Shown here: positions 26,187 through 35,725 of the stretch, one piece after another | How positions within the stretch are numbered: position 1 is the stretch's first letter | How the letters are laid out: the number at the start of each line of letters is the position of its first letter | Source: Pseudolysobacter sp964466115 | Lineage (GTDB): Bacteria; Pseudomonadota; Gammaproteobacteria; Xanthomonadales; Rhodanobacteraceae | Assembly: GCA_964466115.1 (NCBI GenBank) | Contig: CAYXMH010000005.1 | Coordinates: 62,001 to 126,000 of the forward strand | Reading direction: 5' to 3' | Length of the DNA stretch: 64,000 nt | Notes under the pieces: model-generated | Database searches by the model: none | Told to the model about the DNA's origin: nothing | What the model saw: only the letters and a program-made list of their open reading frames with translations | Made by a program: the position numbers and the translations under genes

Positions 26187-28685
26187 TACGCGCTATCGGA
26201 ATGTAGGACTTCCAAGCGGTCTACACGCCGATTTTATACCTGGCCATTGATTGGATTGCTGGGGTGCGTCATCTCCATGGCGTATGCGCAGTCAAAACCG
26301 TCGGAGGTTTCCGGGCAAGCTCCCTCCCCGATTTCCAAGTTACCCACCGGCGTTACAAATTCGGACGCGTCCTCGTTCAAAACCAAATTACCCTACCAAC
26401 TTTTAGAAGCAAGCGATGAGTATCTTGCTGGAAATTCCGCTTGGGCGAAAACGGTGGGGCTTCCCCCGGAATATGTTTTCGAGGACAAGGTGCTGGTCGA
26501 CGTATTTGCAGATGAAGCCCAGTTAAAAGGCTCCCTTGCGGATGTGGTTTCCTACCTTGGGGGGGAGGTGCGCGGTGAGTTCACCAAGACGCAGCTGGAA
26601 GCCTTGGTTCCGTTAAAGGCATTGCTAAGTGCCGCGCAAAATTCAAATATAAAACGAATAACCTTGGGGTTGCGCTCGCATCTGGATACTCACACGCAGG
26701 GTCTTAACGCAAGCAATGCGGCGCGCTGGGTTTCTCCGCCGGGGATTGGGGCTGTCCATGGCATTTCCGGGCGCGGTATAAAAATCGCCGTCATTGACGC
26801 GTTTGATTTTGGCCTGCTCGCCAGCGAGCAGGTAGTCAGGACTGGGGGAGCGGAAGCCCCGCCGGCCGCGCAAGTTACTCAGTTCACGGTTATGGGTGGC
26901 GAAACCCCGATAATCAACCACGGCAATAACGTGCTTGAAATTATCTACGATTTTGCCCCCGCGGCCGAATATGTGCTGATTAATACCAATCTGTCCGCAG
27001 CGGCGGTTCGGCAATCCATCGATATCGCCATTGCCCAACATGTTGACGTTATCAACATGTCGTTTGGTGACTTTTACGATTCCGACGGTCGTGTGCGGGA
27101 AGGATCGGTTTCTGAAAAAATACGCCAAGCGTACGACGCCGGTATTTCCGTCATCGTTTCTGCAGGGAATGACGCGCTTTCACATTGGGCCGGGAGATTT
27201 CGAGCACCGTCGGGTAATCCCAATGTGCTGGAATGGAATTTCAATCAACTCACAGCCGACGGTGGCCGAGCGATTACCGGAGAAGGTGAGCAGGTAATTA
27301 ATCGGTTGCGCTTCAATGGCAATGACTGCATCAGGGATGGAATGCCGATCCAAATCGTAGCGCAGCGGGAGACCAGTGCTTCCGGGAACGATCCGCAATG
27401 GGGAATACGGCTTATGCGCCAGGGCAGTGGCGGCCAATGGCGCACCCATGCGTATGTGCGGGGCGAGCCGGATTCGCCCTCGCTTTTGGTGTTGGAGCAG
27501 ATCGCCAATAGCAATGCGGCGACCTATGGCGCGGATGGCCCGCTGACGCGCACGATGGATTCCATCGGCACGAGCGACGGTTGTCCCATTGGTAGTGCGC
27601 GATATGGGTTAAAAGCGATGCGGCAACTGGAGCCGGGCGCCGCTGGTGCGCCGATTTCGAGCAATCCGTATTTTGTAAATATTTTTTCCAATTTTAATTT
27701 TGTTTATTCCGTTCCGCAAAGCAGCATAGCGGCGCAAGCGACGTTGCCATATGTGTTTGCGGTTGGGGCGGCAATTTGCACCATGGATGCGTTTTCCGCC
27801 AACGACGGTTGTGACAATTTGACAGTTGCCGATTACAGCTCGCAAGGCCCCATTCTTGGCTTGGGGAACGGGTTTCCTGCGTTCCTTGATTCCAGTGCGT
27901 TACGCGGCGAAATTTTTGACGTGGGGGCGGCGTTGATAAAGCCCGATGCCGTGAGCTTTACCAATGTAATTACCTCGATCAGTACGGTGGTCAGCTTCAA
28001 TGGAACATCCGCAAGTGCACCCCACGCAACTGGGATGGTTGCGCTGCTTTTGCAACGCTATTCGAATTTGCGTGGTGACCCGTATACAACCAAGGTGGCT
28101 TTAGCGCAGATCGCCAATGTTCGCGATAGTCGTGATACGGACTTAATGGGAGCAGGTTATGCGGTGGAGCCAAGATACAATTACGGTTCTGGATTGCTTC
28201 GGTTTCAGGTTGAAGACCATTTGGAATTCCGTGGGCGGCCAAACAATACACACGTAGGTGAAATTATTAGCTCCAGACCCATCGTAATGCTGCGCGGTGA
28301 TTCGACGCATTTTACGGATGGCTATGATGAAACGGTTCGCGTGCGTTTCAAGGATCGTTTTGACCGCCCCATCGTGTTCCCCGCATTCATCCCGCAAATA
28401 CAATTGGCGGGCGGTCCGCCGGATACATCAACCACAGATCTTCAGGGGGGTAACGCTTTTGACTATGACGCTGGCCAGTATTATCTCATTGGCGATTTGT
28501 ATTTGGGATTTACCAGCGGATACTACGATTTTCCAGATGTGCGGATTATACGATTGCCTCCCTCGGTAAACATGGGCGGGGTTGTGCCCCCCTATCATTT
28601 TCTTATTCAAGCCAGGACCATGGATCGGGTATCCATGCCCGCTCTTCCCTTATCCAGCTCGGCCGACTTTGATCTTTTGTACTAG
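26181..28685 (+). CDS. Secreted subtilisin-like (S8) serine protease
   Basis: An 834-residue precursor with an N-terminal signal (RRFYTWPLIGLLGCVISMAYAQS) and a propeptide-like region to about residue 190. The catalytic triad is visible: Asp in 'KIAVIDAFDFG' near 205, His in 'PIINHGNNVLEII' near 248 and Ser in 'FNGTSASAPHATGMVALLLQR' near 610. A long insertion of more than 300 residues between His and Ser includes extra beta-rich sequence with several cysteines. A C-terminal domain follows the catalytic core. No cell-wall or autotransporter anchor is evident. The start codon lies in the duplicated contig end, so the true upstream sequence depends on closing the gap. Confidence 0.9.
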   Translation: MIYALSECRTSKRSTRRFYTWPLIGLLGCVISMAYAQSKPSEVSGQAPSPISKLPTGVTNSDASSFKTKLPYQLLEASDEYLAGNSAWAKTVGLPPEYVFEDKVLVDVFADEAQLKGSLADVVSYLGGEVRGEFTKTQLEALVPLKALLSAAQNSNIKRITLGLRSHLDTHTQGLNASNAARWVSPPGIGAVHGISGRGIKIAVIDAFDFGLLASEQVVRTGGAEAPPAAQVTQFTVMGGETPIINHGNNVLEIIYDFAPAAEYVLINTNLSAAAVRQSIDIAIAQHVDVINMSFGDFYDSDGRVREGSVSEKIRQAYDAGISVIVSAGNDALSHWAGRFRAPSGNPNVLEWNFNQLTADGGRAITGEGEQVINRLRFNGNDCIRDGMPIQIVAQRETSASGNDPQWGIRLMRQGSGGQWRTHAYVRGEPDSPSLLVLEQIANSNAATYGADGPLTRTMDSIGTSDGCPIGSARYGLKAMRQLEPGAAGAPISSNPYFVNIFSNFNFVYSVPQSSIAAQATLPYVFAVGAAICTMDAFSANDGCDNLTVADYSSQGPILGLGNGFPAFLDSSALRGEIFDVGAALIKPDAVSFTNVITSISTVVSFNGTSASAPHATGMVALLLQRYSNLRGDPYTTKVALAQIANVRDSRDTDLMGAGYAVEPRYNYGSGLLRFQVEDHLEFRGRPNNTHVGEIISSRPIVMLRGDSTHFTDGYDETVRVRFKDRFDRPIVFPAFIPQIQLAGGPPDTSTTDLQGGNAFDYDAGQYYLIGDLYLGFTSGYYDFPDVRIIRLPPSVNMGGVVPPYHFLIQARTMDRVSMPALPLSSSADFDLLY

Positions 28686-28690
28686 TGCCG

Positions 28691-29824
28691 CTAGCCAGAT
28701 CGAGTAAGTAAAACGATCACTTCATAGTGCTTGGTATGAGGGAACATATCCAGGACCCTGGCGCGGCGCAGATAAAAATTTGGCATTTTGGTCAAGTCCG
28801 TTGCTAAAGATGAGACGTTGCAACTTGAATAAATGATCCAACGAGTTTCGGAATGGTTTAAAAATTCGCACAATTCCGGACCGATCCCGCGGCGTGGTGG
28901 ATTGACGATGACCAGTTCAGGAGGGATGGCGCCGACGTCAAGCGTAAAATCAGCCGCCTTCATTGCGCGAAACTGAATGCGCGAAAGCTGTAGCTCCCGG
29001 CGGCTTTGCTCCGCACCCATAATTGCCTGCGTACTGTTCTCGATCCCAATGACATCGCGTTCCTCATTGGCGCAATGCAAAGCAAAACCGCCGACGCCAC
29101 AATAAAGATCCCAAATCGAGCGCGGCGATAATTCGTCGACCCAAAGCTGTGCTTGGCGATAAAGCTGCGCGGCGACCGCAATATTGGTTTGAAAAAAACT
29201 TTGCGGCCGCAGGTGCAATGGCAGATGGTTGACTCGAATGGTCAAATCGGGCTGCGCACTGAGCAAGATTTCTTTTTCCCCCTCGAGAATTGCTTTGTGT
29301 TCCGGTTGGATATTGAGCGAAACGACTTTGAGCCCGGGTAAGCTTGCGATCAGGTGCGCAAGATGTTTGCGCAAGCGAGCGGTTACGTTTTGCGAACGTG
29401 CGACGAATCGCAGCATCGTATCGCCAGAGTGCTCGTCCAGGGTAAGCAGCACGTATTTAAGCTCGCCATGGCGAGTCTGGATGTCATACGGCTCCAAACC
29501 AGCTTGGGTGATAAACGCTTTTAATACCGGGAAGCATTGTTGCAGCTTGTCCGGATACAGCGGGCAACTTGATAGATCGACGCCGACACCCGAGGTATCC
29601 AGTATCCCCAATAGCGGATTTTCGCAGGTTCCACTAACCACCATTTTCGCTTTGTTGCGAAATGCGCTTTCACGACTAGGTACCGGCAACAACCATTCGA
29701 CGTTTCGATGTGGACTTAATACGGACCGGCAATGCTGGTCTTTGGCCGCTAATTGGATGTGATAGGCCTGTGGCAATTCGGTGCACGAACGGCAACGTCC
29801 GGATTGGTAGTAAGAGCAGTCCAT
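28691..29824 (-). CDS. rlmC: 23S rRNA (uracil-747-C5)-methyltransferase RlmC
   Basis: A SAM-dependent RNA m5U methyltransferase of 377 residues. The N-terminal cysteine cluster for a 4Fe-4S centre is MDCSYYQSGRCRSC, as in RlmC, and there is no TRAM domain, which separates it from RlmD. The SAM site 'IWDLYCGVGGFALHCA' is near residue 240. The catalytic cysteine is in 'IIYSSCNVSSLATDL' near 340, with 'VIVNPPRRGIG' before it. It is convergent with the protease gene (5 bases apart) and divergent from the FAD oxidoreductase. Confidence 0.93.
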   Translation of the reverse strand: MDCSYYQSGRCRSCTELPQAYHIQLAAKDQHCRSVLSPHRNVEWLLPVPSRESAFRNKAKMVVSGTCENPLLGILDTSGVGVDLSSCPLYPDKLQQCFPVLKAFITQAGLEPYDIQTRHGELKYVLLTLDEHSGDTMLRFVARSQNVTARLRKHLAHLIASLPGLKVVSLNIQPEHKAILEGEKEILLSAQPDLTIRVNHLPLHLRPQSFFQTNIAVAAQLYRQAQLWVDELSPRSIWDLYCGVGGFALHCANEERDVIGIENSTQAIMGAEQSRRELQLSRIQFRAMKAADFTLDVGAIPPELVIVNPPRRGIGPELCEFLNHSETRWIIYSSCNVSSLATDLTKMPNFYLRRARVLDMFPHTKHYEVIVLLTRSG

Positions 29825-29971
29825 GGGTTCAAAGGAAAATTAAATAAGCCATCAAAATAAAAAAGCCACTGGGGTTATGCGTGCTTTTGAGAAAGGCCCT
29901 GGGTTATGCTCCTAACTTAAGCACAATAACAAATTCCATACTGTTGCGCCGTGTGAGGGGTTTTCGTCACT

Positions 29972-31099
29972 ATGACGGTTTTCGATGTTGATAGCATCGT
30001 TGTCGGTGCAGGCGTGGTTGGCCTGGGCGTTGCGCGTGCATTGGCTTTGGGTGGGCGCGAAGTCTGGGTTTTGGAAGGCGCCGATCGCGCCGGGGAAGGT
30101 ATCTCCAGCCGGAATTCGGGTGTGATTCACGCGGGTCTTTATTATCCGACCGGATCGCTAAAAGCCCGGCTTTGCGTTCGTGGTCGGGATTTGCTGTACG
30201 AGTACTGCGCGCGGCGCGGTGTTGCGCATCGTCGCCTGGGTAAATTGGTCGTGGCCGTTGGTAAGGATGAGCGCGCAGCGCTTAAGGAGCTGATGCAACT
30301 GGCCCAAGCAAACGGAGTGCAGCGATTACGCTGGTTGGAGGCAGTTGAGGCACAACGCCTCGAGCCGCAATTGCATTGCGACGCGGCATTGGAGTCTCCC
30401 GATTCGGGTATCGTCGACGTACCAGAGTTGGTGTTGGCGTTGATCGGCGAAATTGAATCGCTGGGTGGTCGAGTGGCGTGTCACACACCGGTGGTACGCG
30501 TTCATCAAGAGCCGGATGCGTTGTGCGTTGAGATGGCCGGTGGCGATCAATTGCGGTGCCGTGTGGTGGTGAATGCGGCGGGCTTCGGGGCGACAGAATT
30601 GGCCATCGCAACGGACGGGCTTGATCCCAAACATATTCCAACCATACGGTTTGCCGCGGGGCATTACTACGCGTTGCATGGCCCTGCGCCGTTTCAACGG
30701 TTGATTTATCCGTTGCCATCACCTTCCGGGCTTGGCGTGCATTTGGGGTTTGATAGCGCGGGTCGTTGTCATTTTGGTCCGGATGTGCGTTGGCAGGCCA
30801 AACCGGATTATCACTTCGACGACAGCCAACATGCACAGTTCGCGGCCGGTATTCGACGTTGGTGGCCGGCGCTTAAGGATGAGGACTTGGTCCCGGATTT
30901 TGTCGGTGTGCGGCCTAAGTTATCCGGTCCAAATGAGGTGAGCGCCGATTTTTGTATTCAAGGGTATGAGCAGCACGGCATACGCGGGTTAATTAATTTA
31001 TTCGGCATTGATTCCCCAGGCCTCACCTCGTGCTTAGCGTTGGGTGAGGAGGTGTGCCGGCGGGTTGACTCGGCAATGCAATCCGTTTCGCACGACTGA
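29972..31099 (+). CDS. FAD-dependent oxidoreductase, L-2-hydroxyglutarate oxidase-like
   Basis: A 375-residue DAO-family flavoprotein. The N-terminal Rossmann motif is 'DSIVVGAGVVGLGVARALALGG'. The family segment 'SSRNSGVIHAGLYYPTGSLKARLCVRG' is typical of the L-2-hydroxyglutarate dehydrogenase/oxidase group (LhgO, L2HGDH). The C-terminal 'GIRGLINLFGIDSPGLTSCLALGE' closes the FAD site. It probably oxidises a 2-hydroxyacid, with electrons passed to the membrane or oxygen. The exact substrate is not proved. Its 3' end overlaps the convergent NlpC/P60 gene by 77 bases. Confidence 0.88.
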   Translation: MTVFDVDSIVVGAGVVGLGVARALALGGREVWVLEGADRAGEGISSRNSGVIHAGLYYPTGSLKARLCVRGRDLLYEYCARRGVAHRRLGKLVVAVGKDERAALKELMQLAQANGVQRLRWLEAVEAQRLEPQLHCDAALESPDSGIVDVPELVLALIGEIESLGGRVACHTPVVRVHQEPDALCVEMAGGDQLRCRVVVNAAGFGATELAIATDGLDPKHIPTIRFAAGHYYALHGPAPFQRLIYPLPSPSGLGVHLGFDSAGRCHFGPDVRWQAKPDYHFDDSQHAQFAAGIRRWWPALKDEDLVPDFVGVRPKLSGPNEVSADFCIQGYEQHGIRGLINLFGIDSPGLTSCLALGEEVCRRVDSAMQSVSHD

Positions 31100-31556
31100 A
31101 ATGAGTGCTCCAATAGCCTTCGCTGAGACGATCCAAGCGCACTGTACCGCCGCTATTCGGGGCATGAACAAAGCGCTGTTCCCCGACATAAATACCGACG
31201 TGAGTAATGTGGGTACTATTGCCGTGGAAAAACACCAAATCGCCGCTTTGCATTTGATCGCGCGGAATCTCCGGTGCAGGCAAATCACTCAATTCGGCTG
31301 TTGAGTGCGGTAAGGCGATACCTCCTACATCTGAAAAAACATAAGCGATCAACCCGCTGCAATCGAATCCCCCTTGCGGTGTATTGCCACCGTAGCGATA
31401 GGCTGTGCCAACGAGACTGATGGCGCGAAACAAAATGTTATTAGCGGTGGGCGCTCCAGCGGGATGCGTTGGGCTTTCCGATCGCGGTTGGTTTGTCGAA
31501 CAGCCTTGTAATAGGGTTGCCAACAGAAAAGCTACGAAGATATAGCGGTTTGACAT
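31023..31556 (-). CDS. NlpC/P60 peptidoglycan endopeptidase lipoprotein
   Basis: ATG 31556 gives MSNRYIFVAFLLATLLQGCS, a lipoprotein signal with lipobox LQGC; an ATG eight codons upstream is also possible. The remaining 160 residues are an NlpC/P60 domain. The catalytic Cys is in 'GGFDCSGLIAYVF', His in 'STHITHVGIYVG' and the third polar residue is near 'RFVHAPNSGG'. It would cut peptide stems of peptidoglycan at the outer-membrane side, like Spr/MepS and NlpC. The final 77 coding bases overlap the 3' end of the oppositely oriented oxidoreductase, an unusually long convergent overlap. Confidence 0.9.
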   Translation of the reverse strand: MSNRYIFVAFLLATLLQGCSTNQPRSESPTHPAGAPTANNILFRAISLVGTAYRYGGNTPQGGFDCSGLIAYVFSDVGGIALPHSTAELSDLPAPEIPRDQMQSGDLVFFHGNSTHITHVGIYVGEQRFVHAPNSGGTVRLDRLSEGYWSTHFSRAKRIALPSQPAGTPPHPTLSTR

Positions 31557-31672
31557 TGCGATGGAGTATGAAATAGTCATTCGGCGGTTAATGTGTGGGC
31601 ATTGGACGTGACGCAAACAGGTCAATCCGGTTATTCTTTGTACCCTTAGATTCAACGAAACGGAATTGTGCC

Positions 31673-32152
31673 ATGAAAGCCGAGCCCAACAGCGTTGTAA
31701 AGTTTCACTACAGTTTGAGCAGCGAAGGCGCATCGCTGGAGTCCTCGCGCGAGCGTGAGCCGTTAACGATCCTACTGGGTGCGGGCAATATCATCCCCGG
31801 TTTGGAATCGGCGATTTTGGGGCGGGAGATGGGAGAGCGTTTCGAGGTGGTCGTCGCGCCCGAGCAAGGGTATGGTGAACGGCGGGAAGACTGGGTGCAG
31901 CGAGTGCCGAAAAAGTATTTCGGTAACGGTGATCGTTTAAAACCGGGTGCGACCACGGTTCTTTCGACAAAAGACGGGCAGCGCATGGTCACCATTGTCA
32001 AAGTTGGACAAAGTGTCATTGATGTAGACCTGAATCACCCAATGGCAGGTAAAACGCTGTGTTTCGATATCGAGCTACTTGAGGTCCGCGCCGCATCGCA
32101 AGAGGAGATTGCACATGGGCATGTGCATGGCGCTGGGGGGCATCACCATTAA
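31673..32152 (+). CDS. slyD: FKBP-type peptidyl-prolyl isomerase SlyD-like
   Basis: A 159-residue cytoplasmic prolyl isomerase/chaperone. ATG 31673 (MKAEPNSVVKFHYSL) is chosen because the upstream in-frame part has no FKBP character. The FKBP half-domain 'PLTILLGAGNIIPGLESAILG' is followed by the insert-in-flap region ('GYGERREDWVQRVPKKYFG') and the returning 'NHPMAGKTLCFDIELLEVR'. The C-terminus is histidine-rich (HGHVHGAGGHHH), as in nickel-binding SlyD, though shorter than the E. coli tail. It is divergent from the NlpC/P60 gene. Confidence 0.9.
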   Translation: MKAEPNSVVKFHYSLSSEGASLESSREREPLTILLGAGNIIPGLESAILGREMGERFEVVVAPEQGYGERREDWVQRVPKKYFGNGDRLKPGATTVLSTKDGQRMVTIVKVGQSVIDVDLNHPMAGKTLCFDIELLEVRAASQEEIAHGHVHGAGGHHH

Positions 32153-32528
32153 GCCAGCAGCGAGCAATTACGCCAATATTTGTGTTTCTAACGGTGTAGC
32201 AATTTTGCTGAAGCTGTGGTAATGTTCATACGCCCAGAGGGGTTTTTGCAACGTATTGATTCGTTGCTTCCCAATGGTGGCAGGGCGCATTTAGGTAATC
32301 GTCACTCCGACTTCAACCCTCACTGGTTTCAGTGGGGGTTTTTTTTGCCAGATGCGTTCGTTTTCTTTTGAGACTATTCACTTATTTTTCAATTAGTTGC
32401 TATCGCCTCTTTTATTTGCACTTAGTATCGGAGAGAATTTGTTGCACCGCAGTAATTCGGGTTTTGATATAATTGCTGTGTTGTAAAAAGACGACATTCT
32501 CTGCGTTTTAGGTGATGAGGTGGGCGCT
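32153..32528. other. Intergenic region with terminator and panD promoter
   Basis: No protein gene was seen in 376 bases. The region holds a strong intrinsic terminator (32315-32346) that begins 163 bases after the slyD stop, which is far for a simple slyD terminator, so a small RNA could end there. A TATAAT box at about 32469-32474 lies 55 bases before the panD start and is its likely -10 element, without a clear -35. Confidence 0.5.
32315..32346 (+). terminator. Rho-independent terminator
   Basis: The stem AACCCTCACTG (32315-32325), loop GTTT and returning CAGTGGGGGTT (32330-32340) pair over 11 positions with one G-U. They run into eight T residues. It could end slyD transcripts or an unrecognised small RNA. 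Confidence 0.88.
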
Positions 32529-32909
32529 ATGCAGCTGCAAATGTTAAAAGCCAAAATTCATCGTGCGCATGTAACGCATGCCGAGCTTCACTACGAAGGC
32601 TCGTGCGCGATCGATGGGCGATTGCTGGATATCTCCGGGATCCGGGAATACGAACAAATCCACATATACAATATCACCAATGGTGAACGTTTCGTCACCT
32701 ATGCGATTCGCGCCGAGGACAATTCCGGGACGATATCGATCAACGGTGCGGCTGCCCACTGCGCGCAACCGGGTGATCTCATCATCATTTGCTCTTATGC
32801 ATCGGTGAGTGCCGCGGAAATCGAAAGCTTTAAGCCGACTTTGGTGTACGTTGATAAAAAAAATCAATTGACGCATACCAATCACTCCATTCCAAAGCAG
32901 GCCGCTTAA
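32529..32909 (+). CDS. panD: Aspartate 1-decarboxylase
   Basis: Makes beta-alanine from L-aspartate for pantothenate and CoA synthesis. The 126-residue proenzyme (start ATG 32529; an in-frame GTG lies three codons before) cleaves itself at 'YEGSCAID', where Ser25 becomes the pyruvoyl group. Other family marks are MLKAKIHRAHVT at the N-terminus, 'NGERFVTYAI' near residue 55 and 'INGAAAHCAQPGDLIII' near 75. It is separated from pgi by 57 bases and may be co-transcribed with it. Confidence 0.95.
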   Translation: MQLQMLKAKIHRAHVTHAELHYEGSCAIDGRLLDISGIREYEQIHIYNITNGERFVTYAIRAEDNSGTISINGAAAHCAQPGDLIIICSYASVSAAEIESFKPTLVYVDKKNQLTHTNHSIPKQAA

Positions 32910-32966
32910 GCGGCCAAAGCTACCTAGCGCATTGCCCGCGCCAACCGCTTCCAGAAGGATTAATTC

Positions 32967-34592
32967 GTGCTCGTTAAACACTTGCATACGCTGGAGCAAC
33001 ATGCTGAGCGCCTTAAAAGCCAATGCATTAGCGATTTATTAGTTAACGATCGACAGCGGTTTGCGCGTTATTCGCGACGGGTGGGGCCACTATTGCTGGA
33101 TTTCTCCAAACAGAAGCTCGATGACGATGCGTTTAGCGCATTGGGCGAAATCGCAGCGGCAGCCGGCTGGGAAGAGCAGCGCGATGCGATGTTTCGCGGC
33201 GAGGTGGTCAATGTTTCGGAGCAGCGCGCCGTGTTGCACACGGCTCTGCGAGCGGCCGGCCACTCATCGGCACCGCGGGCCATCCATGCCGAAGTGGCGC
33301 AGACTCTTACACGCATGGCCGCCATTGTGGACGCGTTGCACACCGATCAAGCTCAGGTAATCGGATTGCCTGCTGATATTACCGATGTCGTTAACCTTGG
33401 TATCGGCGGCTCGGATTTAGGCCCGCGCTTAGGTGTGGAAGCGTTGCGCGATTTCCATTTGGGTAAATTTGCAATGCATTTTTTACCGAATGTGGATGGC
33501 GGCGAGCTGGCCACGTTGCTAAGTCGCCTGAACCCAAAACACACCTTGGTGTTGCTGGTGTCGAAGAGTTTTACCACGCAGGAAACCCTGCTGAATGGAA
33601 CCGTCCTTAAACGTTGGATAGAGCAGGCGTACGAGGGTGATACCGCATCTGCCACCCGCCATTTTATCGCCGTAACCGCAAATGTTGCTGCCGCGAAAAC
33701 GTTCGGCGTTTCCGAGCAGCGCATTTTGCCGATGTGGGATTGGGTTGGCGGGCGTTATTCGGTCTGGTCGGCAGTGGGTTTGGTATTGGCGTTAGCGATC
33801 GGCATGCCGCGGTTTTATGAATTCCTCGCCGGCGCTGCGGCGATCGATAAGCATTTTTGCAGCGCACCTTGGAATGAAAATTTGCCAGTGCTGTTGGCCT
33901 TGATCGGCATCTGGAACCGCAATGCTGAGCATCACCCGACATTGGCGGTCATTCCGTACGACGATCGCTTAAACGAGCTGCCGGCTTATCTGCAGCAACT
34001 GGAAATGGAGAGCCTGGGTAAATCGGTTAGCGCCAACGGCGTTGCGGTAACGTATCCCACCGTGCCGGTCATTTGGGGTCATGTTGGCACCAACGCACAG
34101 CATGCTTTTTTCCAAGCTCTGCACCAAGGCACCGATATCGTGCCGGTGAGTTTTATCGGAGTGATCAAACCGGCGCACACCCTGCGCGAGAATCACGCCG
34201 CATTATTGGCCAACTTATTGGCACAAAGTGCGGCCTTGATGGGCGGCAAAAGTTTTGATCAAGCCTTAGAGGAACTTAGCGATGCACCATCGACGCAACG
34301 AAGCGCGTTGGCAGCACAACGAACTTTCCCAGGTGATCGCCCAAGCAGCACGTTGCTGATCGATCAATTGACGCCGCACAGTTTGGGTGAACTGCTGGCG
34401 CTGCATGAACACAAGGTATTTGTTCAATCCTGTATCTGGGGCATCAATGCGTTCGATCAATGGGGTGTGGAGCTTGGTAAGCAAATCGCCAAGACCATTC
34501 TTCCGGCGGTGAGCGGTGAAGCGGCTGCACCGAATTGCGATGCATCCACCACTGGCTTAATTGCCGAAATTAGCAAGTACCGTACCGTTTAG
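32967..34592 (+). CDS. pgi: Glucose-6-phosphate isomerase
   Basis: Interconverts glucose-6-phosphate and fructose-6-phosphate in glycolysis/gluconeogenesis. The protein has 541 residues, near the usual 550, and starts at GTG behind AGAAGGA. Phosphate-binding and catalytic segments are intact: 'NLGIGGSDLGPRLGVEAL' near 145, 'LVSKSFTTQET' near 200, the signature 'MWDWVGGRYSVWSAVGL' near 255, 'QLEMESLGKS' near 345 and the C-terminal 'INAFDQWGVELGK' lysine near 500. It is convergent with queG, 30 bases away. Confidence 0.95.
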   Translation: MLVKHLHTLEQHAERLKSQCISDLLVNDRQRFARYSRRVGPLLLDFSKQKLDDDAFSALGEIAAAAGWEEQRDAMFRGEVVNVSEQRAVLHTALRAAGHSSAPRAIHAEVAQTLTRMAAIVDALHTDQAQVIGLPADITDVVNLGIGGSDLGPRLGVEALRDFHLGKFAMHFLPNVDGGELATLLSRLNPKHTLVLLVSKSFTTQETLLNGTVLKRWIEQAYEGDTASATRHFIAVTANVAAAKTFGVSEQRILPMWDWVGGRYSVWSAVGLVLALAIGMPRFYEFLAGAAAIDKHFCSAPWNENLPVLLALIGIWNRNAEHHPTLAVIPYDDRLNELPAYLQQLEMESLGKSVSANGVAVTYPTVPVIWGHVGTNAQHAFFQALHQGTDIVPVSFIGVIKPAHTLRENHAALLANLLAQSAALMGGKSFDQALEELSDAPSTQRSALAAQRTFPGDRPSSTLLIDQLTPHSLGELLALHEHKVFVQSCIWGINAFDQWGVELGKQIAKTILPAVSGEAAAPNCDASTTGLIAEISKYRTV

Positions 34593-34622
34593 GGATTCGT
34601 CAATTCAGGGTCACCTTCAGTT

Positions 34623-35687
34623 TTATTTTCCTTGTTGTTGCTGCAATGCCCAGTAGACATGCTCCTGCACCAAAGTGGAAGGATGGTTAACCCGTGCTTT
34701 TAATGCAGCGACAATCGCCTCGTCGAACGGCGCATTACCCAAGGCCACCGCGATATTGCGCAACCAGCATTCGTAGCCGATACGGCGAATCGCGGAGCCT
34801 TCGGTGCGTTTGAGAAATTGATCCTCGCTCCACCCGAATAACTCGATCAAGGCACTGCCATCGAGTTTATGGCGTGCGCGGAAATCCGGCTCGGCCGTTT
34901 TGCGCGCGAATTTATTCCATGGGCAAACCAGTTGGCAGTCGTCGCAACCGTAGATACGGTTGCCCATCGCGGCGCGAAACTCGATCGGGATCGAACCGCG
35001 CAATTCGATCGTCAAATACGAAATGCAGCGGCGCGCGTCGACTTGGTACGGTGCGATTATTGCCTGCGTTGGGCAAATATCGATGCATCGTACACAAGTG
35101 CCACAATGCTCAGTTGCTTGCTTATCAACCGGTAACGGCAGGTCGGTATAAAGCTCGCCCAAAAAAAACCAAGAACCGGCATTGCGGTTGATCAAGTTAC
35201 TGTGCTTGCCGATCCAACCCAAACCGGCGTTGCGCGCCAGCGCTTTCTCCAATACCGGCGCTGAATCGACGAAGGCACGGTAGCCGAACGGCCCGATGGT
35301 GGTTGCAATGCGATCGGCCAATTGTTGTAAACGCGCGCGCAACAATTTGTGGTAATCGCGGCCCAGGGCATAACGCGAGACATAGCCCAACGTTGGATCG
35401 GCTAGAACCGTCTCGGCGTCATACGTATCTGGCGGGTCGTAATCCATGCGCGCGGAGATGACGCGCAGTGTTCCTGGTTTAAGCTCGCCAGGGCGGCTGC
35501 GCCGGGTTCCATGACGCTGCATATAGTCCATTTCACCGTGGTGATTGGCGGCTAACCAATTTAAAAGGTGGGTTTCATCCGCCGCAAGATCAGTGGCCGC
35601 GATGCCGATTTGCTGGAAGCCCAATTGGCTACCCCAGTGCTTGATATCGGCGCTAAGTTGGCGGTAATCGGTGGCGTTCACAGGCAA
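34623..35687 (-). CDS. queG: Epoxyqueuosine reductase
   Basis: The last enzyme of queuosine synthesis, reducing epoxyqueuosine in tRNA with cobalamin and two 4Fe-4S clusters. It has 354 residues. Both cluster motifs are present: 'CGTCVRCIDICPTQAI' near residue 195 and 'CDDCQLVCPWNKFA' near 245. 'FVDSAPVLEKALARNAGLGWIGKHSNLI' carries the family's catalytic Asp. The start codon is TTG or, two codons on, GTG. It is divergent from nnr by 38 bases, the same neighbourhood as in Escherichia coli (queG / nnr-tsaE-amiB-mutL). Confidence 0.95.
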   Translation of the reverse strand: MPVNATDYRQLSADIKHWGSQLGFQQIGIAATDLAADETHLLNWLAANHHGEMDYMQRHGTRRSRPGELKPGTLRVISARMDYDPPDTYDAETVLADPTLGYVSRYALGRDYHKLLRARLQQLADRIATTIGPFGYRAFVDSAPVLEKALARNAGLGWIGKHSNLINRNAGSWFFLGELYTDLPLPVDKQATEHCGTCVRCIDICPTQAIIAPYQVDARRCISYLTIELRGSIPIEFRAAMGNRIYGCDDCQLVCPWNKFARKTAEPDFRARHKLDGSALIELFGWSEDQFLKRTEGSAIRRIGYECWLRNIAVALGNAPFDEAIVAALKARVNHPSTLVQEHVYWALQQQQGK

Positions 35688-35725
35688 TCGCGCATATCAA
35701 AAGGTGGGATCAGTATAATCGGCGG

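Noticed and set aside
32220..32315. tRNA-like 3' end (CACTCCGAC) before the terminator
   Set aside because: No T-arm GTTCRA consensus, no acceptor pairing and no CCA; it does not fold as a tRNA by eye.
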